This document shows positions 1 to 8,722 of a stretch of 64,000 nt of DNA, in pieces; within the stretch, counting starts at the first letter, position 1; each line of letters begins with the position of its first letter. The DNA comes from Clostridia bacterium. Lineage in GTDB: Bacteria; Bacillota; Clostridia; Oscillospirales; CAG-272. Location: positions 1 through 64,000 of the forward strand of contig JAFTIL010000016.1 in the NCBI GenBank assembly GCA_017456905.1, written 5' to 3'. The translations under genes were made by a program, and so were the position numbers. The notes under the pieces were generated by a model. The model did not search any database. It was not told where the DNA came from and worked only from the letters and a program-made list of their open reading frames with translations.

Positions 1-85
1 CGCTTCATGTTCCGCTTGCGGAACACTTCATGGCAACGCAACTTGTTGCAGTTGCCGCTTCATATTGCCAGCGGCAATGCTTCAT
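1..85. repeat. Array of short palindromes separated by GCTTCAT heptamers
   Basis: Three consecutive palindromes are visible: 9-24 (GTTCCGC stem, TT loop), 32-56 (outer GGCAAC/GTTGCC stem with an inner GCAAC-TT-GTTGC hairpin) and 64-78 (ATTGCC, AGC loop, GGCAAT). They are separated by the heptamer RCTTCAT at 2-8, 25-31, 57-63 and 79-85. The array probably continues left of the window. Its last base is the first base of the -35 box of the promoter that drives the S23-type gene, so the array abuts that gene's regulatory region. The palindromes differ in sequence while the heptamer is conserved, so this is neither a simple tandem repeat nor a CRISPR array. Confidence 0.85.
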
Positions 86-113
86 TGACAAACGGAGATA
101 AATATGATATACT
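85..113 (+). promoter_or_regulatory. Sigma-A type promoter of the S23-like gene
   Basis: TTGACA at 85-90 and TATACT at 108-113 with a 17-bp spacer and TGA just before the -10 box. It ends 21 bp before the ATG at 135, and the ribosome binding site AGAGGTGA lies between. Confidence 0.8.
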
Positions 114-134
114 TATACCAAAAGAGGTGATGTT

Positions 135-488
135 ATGAGAAACGATAAATTATCTGTCCAATCTATGGATTTTGCAGTTCAAATCATAAATCTTGTAAAA
201 TCGCTTAAAGAAAAAAGAGAATCCATAATGTCCAACCAAATCGGCAGAAGCGGCACCTCTATTGGAGCAAACATCCGTGAGGCACAATATGCTCACGGTA
301 AGGCAGACTTTATTGCCAAGCTTCAAATAGCACTCAAGGAAGCAAACGAAACGGGATATTGGTTAGAGCTTTTGTATAAGACAAATTACATTACCGAAAG
401 TGAATATAAAGAACTTGATTCTGCTTGCACAAGCATTAGAATTATGCTTATATCTTCGATCAATACCGCAAAGGAGAATACGAAATGA
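135..488 (+). CDS. Four-helix-bundle protein (S23 / 23S rRNA-intervening-sequence family)
   Basis: The 117-residue protein has the family's hallmark N-terminal half: an amphipathic helix followed by SNQIGRSGTSIGANIREA and a KADFIAKLQIALKEANET helix. This matches the small four-helix-bundle proteins first noted in 23S rRNA intervening sequences and related to the Avd accessory proteins of diversity-generating retroelements. The biochemical function of stand-alone members is unknown; Avd binds nucleic acid. No reverse transcriptase or 23S gene is visible here. The gene sits directly behind a palindrome array and has its own promoter. It overlaps the next gene by 4 bp (ATGA), so the two are probably translationally coupled. 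The family call is firm; any function is inference. Confidence 0.85.
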   Translation: MRNDKLSVQSMDFAVQIINLVKSLKEKRESIMSNQIGRSGTSIGANIREAQYAHGKADFIAKLQIALKEANETGYWLELLYKTNYITESEYKELDSACTSIRIMLISSINTAKENTK

Positions 489-1036
489 AAATCGGGGATT
501 TTGTTACGGGATACGGTTCAGGATATTGGCAACTGATTGATATGAAACCACATATTGCAACTGAAGACTATAACTCGGAAGATGTTCATTGGAAAAAGGG
601 GCAAGTTATAGGTCAGTGGGCAGTTCTAAAAAAATGCTTCACGGCAAAAATGAAGCCTCGCATTGATTTTTCCTGCGAGGATTCCCGTTGGCTGAAGCCT
701 GTTTCCGACGATGTCCTTGTTGAAATAGAAAAATATTTTGAAGAGCATCCGGATTATAAGCGTAAGTTTGATACTGCTGAAATAAAGCTACCGCTGACAA
801 TAACAAACTGTTGGATTGATCTTCCGGAAGAAAAAGAAGATGAATTCAGAACAGCACTTAAAAAACTCCCCGCACAATATACAATGGATGATTTTTGGAA
901 AGTAGCCAAGCACTATAAAAAATACATTTCCAAACCGCCCGCAAGATATTTGCTTAATCTTTCCATGACACACCCTTGGGATATAGACAAAAACGCAAAT
1001 ATGGTTTATTCTGAATGGGAACTCATCAAAAACTGA
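485..1036 (+). CDS. Hypothetical protein coupled to the S23-like gene
   Basis: A 183-residue soluble protein that I do not recognise. It has no signal peptide or membrane segment. It is rich in Trp, Lys and Asp/Glu, with motifs such as GSGYWQLIDMKP near residue 11 and HPWDIDKNANMVYSEWE at the C-terminus. The start ATG lies in the ATGA overlap with the preceding stop, and AAAGGAG at 470-476 is the ribosome binding site. Base composition (AT-rich) resembles the S23-like gene and differs from the GC-richer genes to the right. This fits a small acquired two-gene module. It ends just before a bidirectional terminator. Confidence 0.7.
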   Translation: MKIGDFVTGYGSGYWQLIDMKPHIATEDYNSEDVHWKKGQVIGQWAVLKKCFTAKMKPRIDFSCEDSRWLKPVSDDVLVEIEKYFEEHPDYKRKFDTAEIKLPLTITNCWIDLPEEKEDEFRTALKKLPAQYTMDDFWKVAKHYKKYISKPPARYLLNLSMTHPWDIDKNANMVYSEWELIKN

Positions 1037-1072
1037 GGTTGTAGACACCTTTTCACTCATTTAAGGCAACAG

Positions 1073-1101
1073 AAAAGCCTACTGCGATGCAGTAGGCTTT
1101 T
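1073..1101. terminator. Bidirectional intrinsic terminator
   Basis: Thirteen-base arms (AAAAGCCTACTGC / GCAGTAGGCTTTT) with a 3-nt loop. A- and T-runs on either side let it serve both converging genes. Confidence 0.85.
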
Positions 1102-1115
1102 ATATATTCATAAAA

Positions 1116-2474
1116 TCAATCTTCCTTTTTACGCATCACCCAAGCGGCACCTGCCAGCAAAGCAAGCAGACCTGCGGAGGGAAGGGCGGCCTTGCAGCTT
1201 CCGCCTTGCGCTTCGGTGGGGGCTTCGGTAGGAGTCTCCGTGGGTGCCTCCGTAGGAGCCTCAGTAGGGGCCTCGGTAGGAGCCTCTGTGGGAGCTTCAG
1301 TCACAGGCTCGGTGACGATGACGGTATACTCGCGGAGAACCTCTACCAGCTCGCCGCCGTTGAGCTTCAAGCAGAACTGCACGGTGTTTTCACCGATGTT
1401 CAGCAGAGAAGCGTCCAACTCGCCATAGAAGCGAGAGCCGTTGGTGCCGCCCAAGGCGGTGATGGCGTCCAGTACGGGCTGTTCGGTCTCGTAAGTAAAG
1501 CTTTCGTTGTAGATTTCTGTGCCATTGACGATATAACCGTATTCAAAGGTGTCGGCGTGGAAAGCGGCCCAGCCCCAATCCACCAGCTTGGCAACGGTTC
1601 CTTGCTCAAAGGTCACGGTCTTATCCCAACTGTCGGACTGACCAGGGGTAAAGGCCTGACCCACCTGTTCGTCGCTCGCACCCAAGAGTCTCAGCTCGTC
1701 GTTGGAAACGTGAACGAAGCCAACCTCGGGGATGAGGGAGAGCTTGTAGTATGTGGCAAGGCCGTCAGCGATGGCGTAGCCTGCCGTCTTCAGACCTTCT
1801 TCGGTGGCGAACACCTTCTCATAGTCGGATTTGTTGTCGGCAAAAGCGACCTCAATGAGCATAACCACGGGGATGTTCAGCTCCTTGCCGCCCTTGATGA
1901 CGGTGAGCTTGTCGGCGGGGGAGCCGTCGGGATAGGTAGCGCCGGTGGCGCTGTTGGAGGTCTTGAAGCCACGATTATTGAGATCGAAGGCATTGACGAT
2001 ATTCTCCAGGATCGGCGTGCCGGCAGCGCGGGAGTTGTTTGCGATCTCAGGACGCCAGCTGTCATTGGGCACCCAGATCTCGGTGCCGCCCGCTTTCTTG
2101 TTGGCGGCGTTGATATGAATGCTGACAAAGGCATCGGACTTTAGATCAGCGGCGGTCTGGGGGCGCTCCATCAGCTCGGGGGTGTTGTCGGCGGTGCGGG
2201 TCAGGTGAACTTCAACGCCCATGTACTGCTCCAGACGCTCCTTGGCGTAAACGGCCATGGAGTAGGTGTAGAAATGCTCGTTGACGCCGCCGTATTCTAC
2301 GGCACCGTTGGTGCCGGTTTTTTGGGGACCGTGACCGGGGTCAAGGGTGATGACAATGTTTTTCTGCTCTTCGGCACTTGCCTCCACGAAGGGGAAAGCG
2401 ATGAGCAGAGCGGAGAGTGCCAGCACGGTGGCCAACGCTTTGGTGAAAGCTTTGATAAGTACGGAATGATTCAT
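1116..2474 (-). CDS. Secreted N-acetylmuramoyl-L-alanine amidase (Amidase_3) with TEAP linker and Cys-type C-terminal anchor
   Basis: The 452-residue precursor starts with a signal peptide (hydrophobic core about 10-30, Ala-rich cleavage region near 32-35). The zinc amidase domain follows: LDPGHG at 44-49, a Glu ligand near 66, SIHINA at 118-123, and the catalytic Glu in VMLIEVAFAD near 205-215. It cleaves the amide bond between MurNAc and the stem peptide. A region of unclear fold (about 250-390) leads to a low-complexity TEAP-repeat linker. The tail is GGSC (424-427), a hydrophobic stretch of about 18 residues, then MRKKED. That Gly-Cys/hydrophobic/basic arrangement recurs in two other proteins of this window and resembles MYXO- or Synerg-CTERM sorting signals. 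The start is supported by GAAAGGAC 7 bp upstream. Confidence 0.9.
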   Translation of the reverse strand: MNHSVLIKAFTKALATVLALSALLIAFPFVEASAEEQKNIVITLDPGHGPQKTGTNGAVEYGGVNEHFYTYSMAVYAKERLEQYMGVEVHLTRTADNTPELMERPQTAADLKSDAFVSIHINAANKKAGGTEIWVPNDSWRPEIANNSRAAGTPILENIVNAFDLNNRGFKTSNSATGATYPDGSPADKLTVIKGGKELNIPVVMLIEVAFADNKSDYEKVFATEEGLKTAGYAIADGLATYYKLSLIPEVGFVHVSNDELRLLGASDEQVGQAFTPGQSDSWDKTVTFEQGTVAKLVDWGWAAFHADTFEYGYIVNGTEIYNESFTYETEQPVLDAITALGGTNGSRFYGELDASLLNIGENTVQFCLKLNGGELVEVLREYTVIVTEPVTEAPTEAPTEAPTEAPTEAPTETPTEAPTEAQGGSCKAALPSAGLLALLAGAAWVMRKKED

Positions 2475-2512
2475 ATGATTGTCCTTTCTTGCGGATCTTT
2501 TTATGTTCTATA

Positions 2513-2541
2513 AGTATAGCACATAAAAAGGGAAAAGTCAA
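2513..2541 (-). promoter_or_regulatory. Sigma-A type promoter of the amidase gene
   Basis: On the minus strand, TTGACT (2536-2541) and TATACT (2513-2518) with a 17-bp spacer and an extended TGC before the -10 box. Confidence 0.8.
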
Positions 2542-2611
2542 GGGAAATTCGCCATGGCGGAATTTGAAACAATTGTGGTTTGAGCGTTTGGAAGCTTTCG
2601 CATATGGAAGG

Positions 2612-2640
2612 TTGACAAAGAGGGGTGAAGGTGGTATAAT
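2612..2640 (+). promoter_or_regulatory. Consensus sigma-A promoter of the MBOAT-DHHW operon
   Basis: Perfect TTGACA (2612-2617) and TATAAT (2635-2640), 17-bp spacer, extended TGG before the -10. The leader to the chosen ATG at 2756 is about 110 nt. Confidence 0.85.
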
Positions 2641-2755
2641 ATTTTTCGAAATATTGAATTTTTTGTGTTGATTGGAAATTTTCAGGATATTTTTTTCGTC
2701 TTATATAATACAGGACTTCGCCGCGCCCTGCATATGCGGCTCAAAGGAGGATGGA

Positions 2756-4216
2756 ATGGTTTTTTCCAGTTTGCTGTTTGTTTTTGCGTTCTTGGTCATA
2801 TGCTACGTCGTGTATGCGATCATGCCGGGTATTCGTACACGAAACGTGGTGCTGCTTTTGTTTTCGTTGATCTTCTACGCCTGGGGCGGACCTTCCTTGT
2901 TAATCCTTCTGGTTGGCATGACTCTGGTCTGCTACGTGGGCGGACGGCTCATTGAGCGGTATCACGCCCGTCGCAAACTGTGGCTTACCTTCACGCTTTT
3001 GATCTGCCTGGGCCTTTTGGCGGTATTCAAGTATACGGGCTTCTTCCTTTTCAACATACAAACTCTTTTTGGCATTCCTGAGACCATTCCCGCCATTACC
3101 CTACCCATTGGTATCTCCTTCTATACCTTCCAGCTTCTCTCCTACGTCATTGACGTGTATCGCGGCGAGGTGAAAGCGCAGAAAAAATTCTGGCTCCTGC
3201 TTTTGTATGCTTCTCTGTTTCACCAATGCATCGCAGGTCCCATCATCCGTTACAGTGACGTTAACGAGGAGCTGGAAAACAGACGCACCACCCGTGAGGA
3301 CACCGCCAGAGGTATCACCCGATTTGCTTGCGGTCTGGCTAAAAAGGCCCTTCTGGCCAATGGTTGCGCCGCCATCGTGGCAGAGATGGTGGAAAAGCCC
3401 GAATCCCTGACTACGGTTCCGGCCATGGGCATCCTGCTGGCTGCCGTGTGCTATATGCTGGAGATCTATCTCGATTTCTCCGCTTACTCCGATATGGCGA
3501 TCGGCATGGGACTCATGGTAGGCTTTCATTACCGTGAAAACTTTAATTATCCCTACATAGCCGACTCCGTGACGGATTTCTGGCGACGCTGGCACATCTC
3601 CCTGTCCAGCTTCTTCCGAGACTACGTCTACATTCCCCTGGGCGGCAACCGCGTAGGTAAGCTGAGACATATCTTCAATCTGTTTGCCGTGTGGTTTCTC
3701 ACGGGGCTCTGGCACGGTGCCTCCTGGAATTTCGTGTTGTGGGGACTTTACTATTTCGTGTTCCTCATGATCGAAAAGCTGGTGTTCAAGATTAAAAAGG
3801 AACGTTCTCGCGGTGTGCTTCGCGTGCTTCGGACGGGATACACCCTGGTGGTGGTGCTGTTTGGATGGATGCTCTTTTATTACACTGACCTCAACGAGCT
3901 TTGGATCGCCTTCAAGGGCCTGTTCACGCTGAACGGCAACGCCCTCACGGATCTGTCGGTGCAAAGCGAATTTTTGAACCATGTCGTTTTCCTCGCCGTG
4001 GCTGTACTGGCCTGTACCCCCATTCTCCCTGCCATTGGACGAGCCTTTGAGAACCTTCGTGAGAAGGCTGCTTCCCGGGAGGCGGGCGGTGCTTCCAAGG
4101 TGGCTGTGGCGGTGTATGACGTGGTGACCGCCGTCATTCCCGTGGGGCTTGTGTTCCTGGCACTTCTGTGCCTGGTGGGTGATAGCTATAACCCCTTCCT
4201 GTACTTCCAATTCTGA
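2756..4216 (+). CDS. MBOAT family O-acyltransferase (AlgI/PatA-like)
   Basis: A polytopic membrane protein of 486 residues. It carries the MBOAT signatures FWRRWHISLSSFFRDY (about 274-289) and the catalytic-His segment GLWHGASWNF (about 317-326). Members move acetyl groups across the membrane for O-acetylation of peptidoglycan or extracellular polysaccharide. The frame is open from 2672, but AAAGGAGG at 2743-2750 sits 5 bp before the ATG at 2756, and the protein from there begins with a membrane segment, so 2756 is preferred. The next gene encodes a DHHW protein, the usual partner that accepts acetyl groups outside the membrane. The target polymer cannot be read from sequence. Confidence 0.9.
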   Translation: MVFSSLLFVFAFLVICYVVYAIMPGIRTRNVVLLLFSLIFYAWGGPSLLILLVGMTLVCYVGGRLIERYHARRKLWLTFTLLICLGLLAVFKYTGFFLFNIQTLFGIPETIPAITLPIGISFYTFQLLSYVIDVYRGEVKAQKKFWLLLLYASLFHQCIAGPIIRYSDVNEELENRRTTREDTARGITRFACGLAKKALLANGCAAIVAEMVEKPESLTTVPAMGILLAAVCYMLEIYLDFSAYSDMAIGMGLMVGFHYRENFNYPYIADSVTDFWRRWHISLSSFFRDYVYIPLGGNRVGKLRHIFNLFAVWFLTGLWHGASWNFVLWGLYYFVFLMIEKLVFKIKKERSRGVLRVLRTGYTLVVVLFGWMLFYYTDLNELWIAFKGLFTLNGNALTDLSVQSEFLNHVVFLAVAVLACTPILPAIGRAFENLREKAASREAGGASKVAVAVYDVVTAVIPVGLVFLALLCLVGDSYNPFLYFQF

Positions 4217-4232
4217 GAAAGGAGAGAAACTG

Positions 4233-5609
4233 ATGAATTCAAAGAAAATTTGCCAATGGATCAGGATCCTCCTTTTTACGGCTGTTCTTGTCGGCGGCTG
4301 TGTGTTGGGCTTTGTCATGAGTCTTCGCCCTACCACCTCGGAATCCGAGGGAAGGGAACTGACCAAATTCCCAGAATTTACGTGGGAGGCCTTCCTGTCG
4401 GGAGAGTATACCTCCCAGATCAGCTTGTGGTATGCTGATACCTTCCCCTTCCGTGAGGTGCTTTTGGACATGAGCGGTGACCTCAAGGGCTTTTACGGTG
4501 TAGGTGATCAGGAATTCAGCGGCTACGAAGGTGAAGTGGATACCATTGATACAGGCAACGATTTCATATGGGATCCCGATCCTTCGGATGATACCGACCC
4601 TCCGGAGGATACCGACTCGTCCGAAACCATTCCCGACGAGACTAAACCTGAGGAACCCGAAACGGGAGAGGGTGAGACGGAGGTTGAAACGGGACCCACC
4701 GCCGAGGCCATCGACGGTTATTATGTGGAGGGTGATACCTGCTGGCAGCTATATTACTATAAAGAGGATCTGGTGGATCGCTACTGCCGTGTGGTCGTGA
4801 AGGCCGCGGTGGAGCTGAACGGCTTGGCCACGGTGTACGATATGGTGGTGCCCACCTCCTGCTGTTACGGTCTGACACCGGAAAAGCTGACGGAGCTGGG
4901 GGCATCCGACGGCCTTGCCGCCATTGATTATATTTATACCGCCATTGATGCCTACTGTCCCCAGGCTGGGGTGGAAAAACCTGTCGTAACCTTGCCCGTT
5001 CACGAAATGTTGGGCGAGCATTACGATGATTACATCTATTTTCGCACCGATCACCATTGGACGGGGAAGGGGGCGTGGTACGCCAGCCGCTATTTCCTAG
5101 ATGCCGTGGAGCGTCCGTATCCTTCGTTGGATGCGTATGAGACCTTTACCTACGAGAGATTTTTGGGCTCGCTCTACCGCCATACCCAAAACGAGAATCT
5201 GAAAAACAATCCCGATCAAGTGGTGGCTTATCTGTCTCCCACCGTCAGCGAGTTGACCATTTTCCGTGACAATATCTATCAGCCCAGACCACTGATTAAC
5301 AAGGAGATCGCCACGGCCAATAAATATCTGTGCTTCTCCTCGGGAGATCACGAGTATTATGAGGCGCATAACGAGACCATCACGGACGGCTCCTCAGTGC
5401 TCATCATCAAGGAGTCCTACGGTAACGCCTTTATCCCCATGCTGGTAGACTCCTATGAGTACGTGTACGCCGTGGATTATCGCTTCTGGGGCGGGGATCT
5501 GGCTGCCTTCGTTGAGGAAAAGGGCATCGACACGGTGCTGTTCCTCAATAATCTGATGGCGACGGCCGACGGCTATACCGTTCGTTGCCTTGAAAAGCTG
5601 GTGGATTGA
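4233..5609 (+). CDS. DHHW family protein (AlgJ/AlgX-like SGNH-type acetyltransferase)
   Basis: The 458-residue protein has an N-terminal signal-anchor (about 7-28), a long acidic Asp/Glu/Thr/Pro linker (about 103-152) and an extracytoplasmic domain. That domain has TDHHWTGKGAW near residue 270, which names the DHHW family, and IIKESYGNAF near 390, which resembles the catalytic Ser block of SGNH-like AlgJ/AlgX. Such proteins transfer the acetyl group supplied by the MBOAT partner onto an extracellular glycan. AAAGGAGA at 4218-4225 supports the ATG at 4233, 16 bp after the MBOAT stop; the frame is open further upstream inside that gene. The negatively charged linker is unusual. Confidence 0.85.
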   Translation: MNSKKICQWIRILLFTAVLVGGCVLGFVMSLRPTTSESEGRELTKFPEFTWEAFLSGEYTSQISLWYADTFPFREVLLDMSGDLKGFYGVGDQEFSGYEGEVDTIDTGNDFIWDPDPSDDTDPPEDTDSSETIPDETKPEEPETGEGETEVETGPTAEAIDGYYVEGDTCWQLYYYKEDLVDRYCRVVVKAAVELNGLATVYDMVVPTSCCYGLTPEKLTELGASDGLAAIDYIYTAIDAYCPQAGVEKPVVTLPVHEMLGEHYDDYIYFRTDHHWTGKGAWYASRYFLDAVERPYPSLDAYETFTYERFLGSLYRHTQNENLKNNPDQVVAYLSPTVSELTIFRDNIYQPRPLINKEIATANKYLCFSSGDHEYYEAHNETITDGSSVLIIKESYGNAFIPMLVDSYEYVYAVDYRFWGGDLAAFVEEKGIDTVLFLNNLMATADGYTVRCLEKLVD

Positions 5610-5657
5610 GGATAGATTGCTTCAAAAAACTTTTTTGAAAAAATTCAAAAAAACTAT

Positions 5658-5686
5658 TGCATTTTAAAAACCTTTGTGCTATAATA
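5658..5686 (+). promoter_or_regulatory. Promoter of rpmE
   Basis: TTGCAT (5658-5663) and TATAAT (5681-5686), 17-bp spacer, extended TGC before the -10. Confidence 0.8.
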
Positions 5687-5746
5687 TATAGGCTTTTGTA
5701 CCCCATGTCAAAGAACATGAGAAATTTAAGAGTGAGGTAAATGAAA

Positions 5747-5956
5747 ATGAAGAATGGTATCCATCCCGAATACGTTGAGTGCACCATCAAGTGCGCCTGC
5801 GGCGAGACTGTCGTCTCTCGTTCTACCAAGGGTAGCGAGATGCGCGTTGAAATTTGCTCCAAGTGCCACCCCTTCTACACCGGCAAGCAGAAGTTTGTCG
5901 ACGTTGGCGGTCGTGTGGATAAGTTCAAGAAGAGACTGGCCGGTATCAAGCAGTAA
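5747..5956 (+). CDS. rpmE: 50S ribosomal protein L31 (zinc-binding type)
   Basis: A 69-residue protein beginning [12 protein letters not shown], typical of L31. It has the zinc-type cysteines CAC near the N-terminus and CSKC near residue 37, so it is the Cys-containing paralog. An upstream in-frame ATG at 5741 is only 3 bp from GTGAGGT. The ATG at 5747 is 8-9 bp away and matches the family start, so it is chosen. It has its own promoter and is followed by a terminator, so it is probably monocistronic. Confidence 0.93.
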   Translation: MKNGIHPEYVECTIKCACGETVVSRSTKGSEMRVEICSKCHPFYTGKQKFVDVGGRVDKFKKRLAGIKQ

Positions 5957-6014
5957 TCTCTCCTTGGAGCCTGTGGGATGCCTATGCTTCCACGGGAGCA
6001 ATATGTCAACCGAT

Positions 6015-6050
6015 AAAAGGACAGGTACGCTGTGTGCGGCCTGTCCTTTT
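6015..6050 (+). terminator. Terminator after rpmE
   Basis: AAAAGGACAGG pairs with CCTGTCCTTTT across a 14-nt loop. The T-run leads into the hflX leader, so some readthrough into hflX is possible. Confidence 0.75.
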
Positions 6051-6069
6051 GCTTTTGAAAGGAGTCTAT

Positions 6070-7440
6070 ATGTTTGAAAATAAGAATAACATCATATCCA
6101 AGGGTGAGGGGGAAGCTCCCATGGAAGCTGTCCTCGTGGGTGTGGTCACCCGCGACGAGCGCACCGCCTGCGAGACGGTGGAAGAAGCTGAAAAATCCCT
6201 GGACGAGCTGGAGCGCCTCCTGGACACCGCAGGTGGACACACCTTTGCCCGCATGATCCAGAAGACCACGCCCGATCCCCGCACCCTCATTGGCTCGGGC
6301 AAGGTCAAGGAACTGTCCGAGCTGTGCCGAAATAACGAGATTGGCCTCGTGGTTTTTGACTGCGATCTTTCCCCCGTTCAGATCCGCAACTTGGAGGACG
6401 ACATTGGGGTGGATAACCTCCGCGTCATTGACCGTTCCATCCTCATTCTGGATATCTTTGCCCTCCATGCCGTTACCTCTGAGGGTAAGCTGCAGGTGGA
6501 GCTGGCACAGCTACAATATACAGCCCCCAGACTTACGGGCCACGGCATCGAGATGTCCCGTCTTGGCGGTGGCATCGGCACCCGAGGCCCTGGTGAGACC
6601 AAGCTGGAGAGCGATCGCCGTCACATGAAACGCCGTATCGACGCCCTGAAGGCCGAGCTGGAGGAGGTGGAGAAGAACCGCCGTACCATGCGTGCTTCTC
6701 GAGACAAGAGCGGTGTTCCCAAGATCGCCATCGTGGGCTACACCAACGCAGGGAAGTCTACCCTGCTCAATACCCTGACGGGTGCGGGTATTTTAGCCGA
6801 AGACAAGCTCTTCGCCACCCTCGATCCTACCACCAGAAAATTCACCCTGCCGAGCGGCGAGTCCGTCCTGCTTACCGATACCGTCGGCTTTATCAAAAAG
6901 CTCCCTCACCATCTGGTCAATGCCTTCCGCTCCACTTTGGAGGAAGCGGTTTACGCCGATATCATTATGCTCCTCTTGGATGCCTCCGATCCCGAGTGTG
7001 CCTCTCAGCTGGAGGTCACCGAGCAGCTCCTTGAAGCGCTGGGCGCCGGCGGTAAGCCCACCCTTTACGTGTTTAACAAATGCGACCGCGAGGCCTGTGA
7101 CGCTGTCAACCTCATGGACGTTACTGCCAATAAGGTCAGTAACCGCGATGGACAAAAGCGCGCCGTGTGTATCTCTGCCTTGACAGGTCAGGGATGCGAT
7201 GATCTGGCCGAGGCCATTCAAGACATCATTCGCCGAGGGAAACGTACCGTGACCTTTGTTATTCCCAACGCAGAGCAGGGGGCGCTGTCCCGTCTGTATT
7301 CTGAAAAGGCCGCCGTGGAATCGGTGGATTACGGTTACGATGCGGTGACCGTGGTGGCTACCGTGGACGATCGGGTGTATGGACTGATGAAGAAGTACGA
7401 TCCCAACGCAAAAACGGTCAGGGAAGAGGATACGTGGTGA
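6070..7440 (+). CDS. hflX: GTPase HflX
   Basis: A 456-residue ribosome-associated GTPase. The N-terminal HflX domain (LIGSGKVKEL; RLGGGIGTRGPGETKLE) precedes a coiled segment and the G domain, with Walker A GYTNAGKST near 222 and G3 DTVGF near 270. The NKxD equivalent is FNKCDRE. HflX splits or rescues stalled ribosomes. GAAAGGAG 6 bp before the ATG at 6070 sets the start; the frame is open 36 bp further upstream without a matching site. No separate promoter was seen between the rpmE terminator and the gene. Confidence 0.95.
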   Translation: MFENKNNIISKGEGEAPMEAVLVGVVTRDERTACETVEEAEKSLDELERLLDTAGGHTFARMIQKTTPDPRTLIGSGKVKELSELCRNNEIGLVVFDCDLSPVQIRNLEDDIGVDNLRVIDRSILILDIFALHAVTSEGKLQVELAQLQYTAPRLTGHGIEMSRLGGGIGTRGPGETKLESDRRHMKRRIDALKAELEEVEKNRRTMRASRDKSGVPKIAIVGYTNAGKSTLLNTLTGAGILAEDKLFATLDPTTRKFTLPSGESVLLTDTVGFIKKLPHHLVNAFRSTLEEAVYADIIMLLLDASDPECASQLEVTEQLLEALGAGGKPTLYVFNKCDREACDAVNLMDVTANKVSNRDGQKRAVCISALTGQGCDDLAEAIQDIIRRGKRTVTFVIPNAEQGALSRLYSEKAAVESVDYGYDAVTVVATVDDRVYGLMKKYDPNAKTVREEDTW

Positions 7441-7450
7441 TTGTTTCCTG

Positions 7451-7516
7451 AAAAAAGAACGCTTGCCTTTCGGTCAGCACGGTTTTCGTGTCGGCCGTTG
7501 CGGCAAGCGTTCTTTT
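7451..7516. terminator. Shared terminator between hflX and rsgI
   Basis: GAACGCTTGCC (7457-7467) pairs with GGCAAGCGTTC (7502-7512) around a 34-nt loop. A-rich and T-rich flanks on both sides suit two converging genes. Confidence 0.75.
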
Positions 7517-7532
7517 CCTCATAGATGAGGTT

Positions 7533-8663
7533 TCATTCATCTTTTTTACCAAAGATCAGTTCCCAGAGCCACCACCACCAGGGCTTATCCTCGGGCACGA
7601 TGACATTTCCGTTTTCATCCGTTTCGGGCTCGGGCCATTCCTCCGGCCACGTATCGGGGATGGTGTCGGGCATGGTTTCGGTCCAAGTGTTTTCCTCGAA
7701 GGTATTGGTGTCTTCTGAAGTTTCGGGTTCTGTCTCGGTGATTGTTTCAGTCTCCTTTTCTGTTTCAGAATCTGCCTCATGTGTCACGTCCGGCTCTTGT
7801 CCGGTCACAGCTTCGGACTCGGAGGTGGCGATTTCCTCATCCGTTTGTGCCGAGGATTCGGGCTCTTCCGTGGTTTCGGGAGGCGAAGGGATCTCGGTTT
7901 CAGTGGTTTCGGGATCCGCGGGGACAGTCGGTTGTTCGGGGTGACGCTCCAGCACGGCGTCATAGATTTCCGTCACGTTTTTGTTGATCCATTCTTGAAT
8001 ATCCACATCGTCGCCAATGGATTTGATCAGTTGCAGTTTGCCGGCGGTGGTGCCCAGCTTTTCTGCTTCCTCGATCACTTCGGAGGACGTCACGGTGGTG
8101 ATGATCTCCACGTGCTCCGGCACGGCTGCGGCTTTTGTACAGGCGATCAGCTTTTCGTTCAGGGCGGCAGACGCTTTTTCGGAGCCTGCGGAACAGCAGA
8201 TAAGCATTCCCGCTTCTTCATCGTTGAGATATCCCTGCACGGATAACTCGTTGATGGCAAGAGACAGGGCTTGGCCGATGTCCTTTCCTTCCAGGTTTTC
8301 AGTACCGATGCTTGCAATCAAAGCCTCGCCGTCTTCATTGACTGCATGAACACTGATCACGCGGTCAAAACGGTTGAGGCGATACTCAATGGACGGATTG
8401 ACGTCTACGCTCACGTATCCGTAAGGCTGAGAGTTGACGATCAGAATACCAAAGATGGCGCTAAGAACGAGACAGAAGCAAGCCGCCAAAGCGGCGATCT
8501 TTGTCACGGTGCGGACTGTGGAGGATCGGCGGATCAGCATTTCGGGCGGGATCATAAGCTCTTGCCCGACGCTGTAGCCCAAATTGCGGATACGAACGAA
8601 TTGCCCGTTCCGATTCAGCGCTACGGCTTCTTTTCCGCATAACTCCATGATGATGACTTTCAT
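7533..8663 (-). CDS. rsgI: RsgI-type anti-sigma factor with Trp-rich C-terminus
   Basis: A 376-residue single-pass membrane protein. The cytoplasmic RsgI_N domain (about 1-50) would bind SigI. A transmembrane helix spans about 56-76. The extracytoplasmic domain contains SVDVNPSIE at 85-93, the conserved Asn-Pro (89-90) reported as the autocleavage site in clostridial RsgI proteins. A Glu/Thr/Pro-rich linker runs from about 245, and the protein ends EDKPWWWWLWELIFGKKDE. In cellulolytic clostridia RsgI proteins end in carbohydrate-binding modules; here that position is taken by the tryptophan cluster, so the signal sensed is unknown. It lies 59 bp downstream of sigI in the same operon. GAAAGGAG precedes the ATG. 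Confidence 0.88.
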   Translation of the reverse strand: MKVIIMELCGKEAVALNRNGQFVRIRNLGYSVGQELMIPPEMLIRRSSTVRTVTKIAALAACFCLVLSAIFGILIVNSQPYGYVSVDVNPSIEYRLNRFDRVISVHAVNEDGEALIASIGTENLEGKDIGQALSLAINELSVQGYLNDEEAGMLICCSAGSEKASAALNEKLIACTKAAAVPEHVEIITTVTSSEVIEEAEKLGTTAGKLQLIKSIGDDVDIQEWINKNVTEIYDAVLERHPEQPTVPADPETTETEIPSPPETTEEPESSAQTDEEIATSESEAVTGQEPDVTHEADSETEKETETITETEPETSEDTNTFEENTWTETMPDTIPDTWPEEWPEPETDENGNVIVPEDKPWWWWLWELIFGKKDE

Positions 8664-8722
8664 GATGGTTGCACTCTCCTTTCCTTTAGGATCGTGAGGC
8701 TTGTGAGCCGGGGCCGCGGAGT

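Noticed and set aside
1..85. CRISPR array
   Set aside because: The heptamer is too short and the intervening sequences are palindromes, not unique spacers. No cas gene is near.
135..488. Diversity-generating retroelement
   Set aside because: The four-helix protein resembles Avd, but no reverse transcriptase, template repeat or variable target gene is present.
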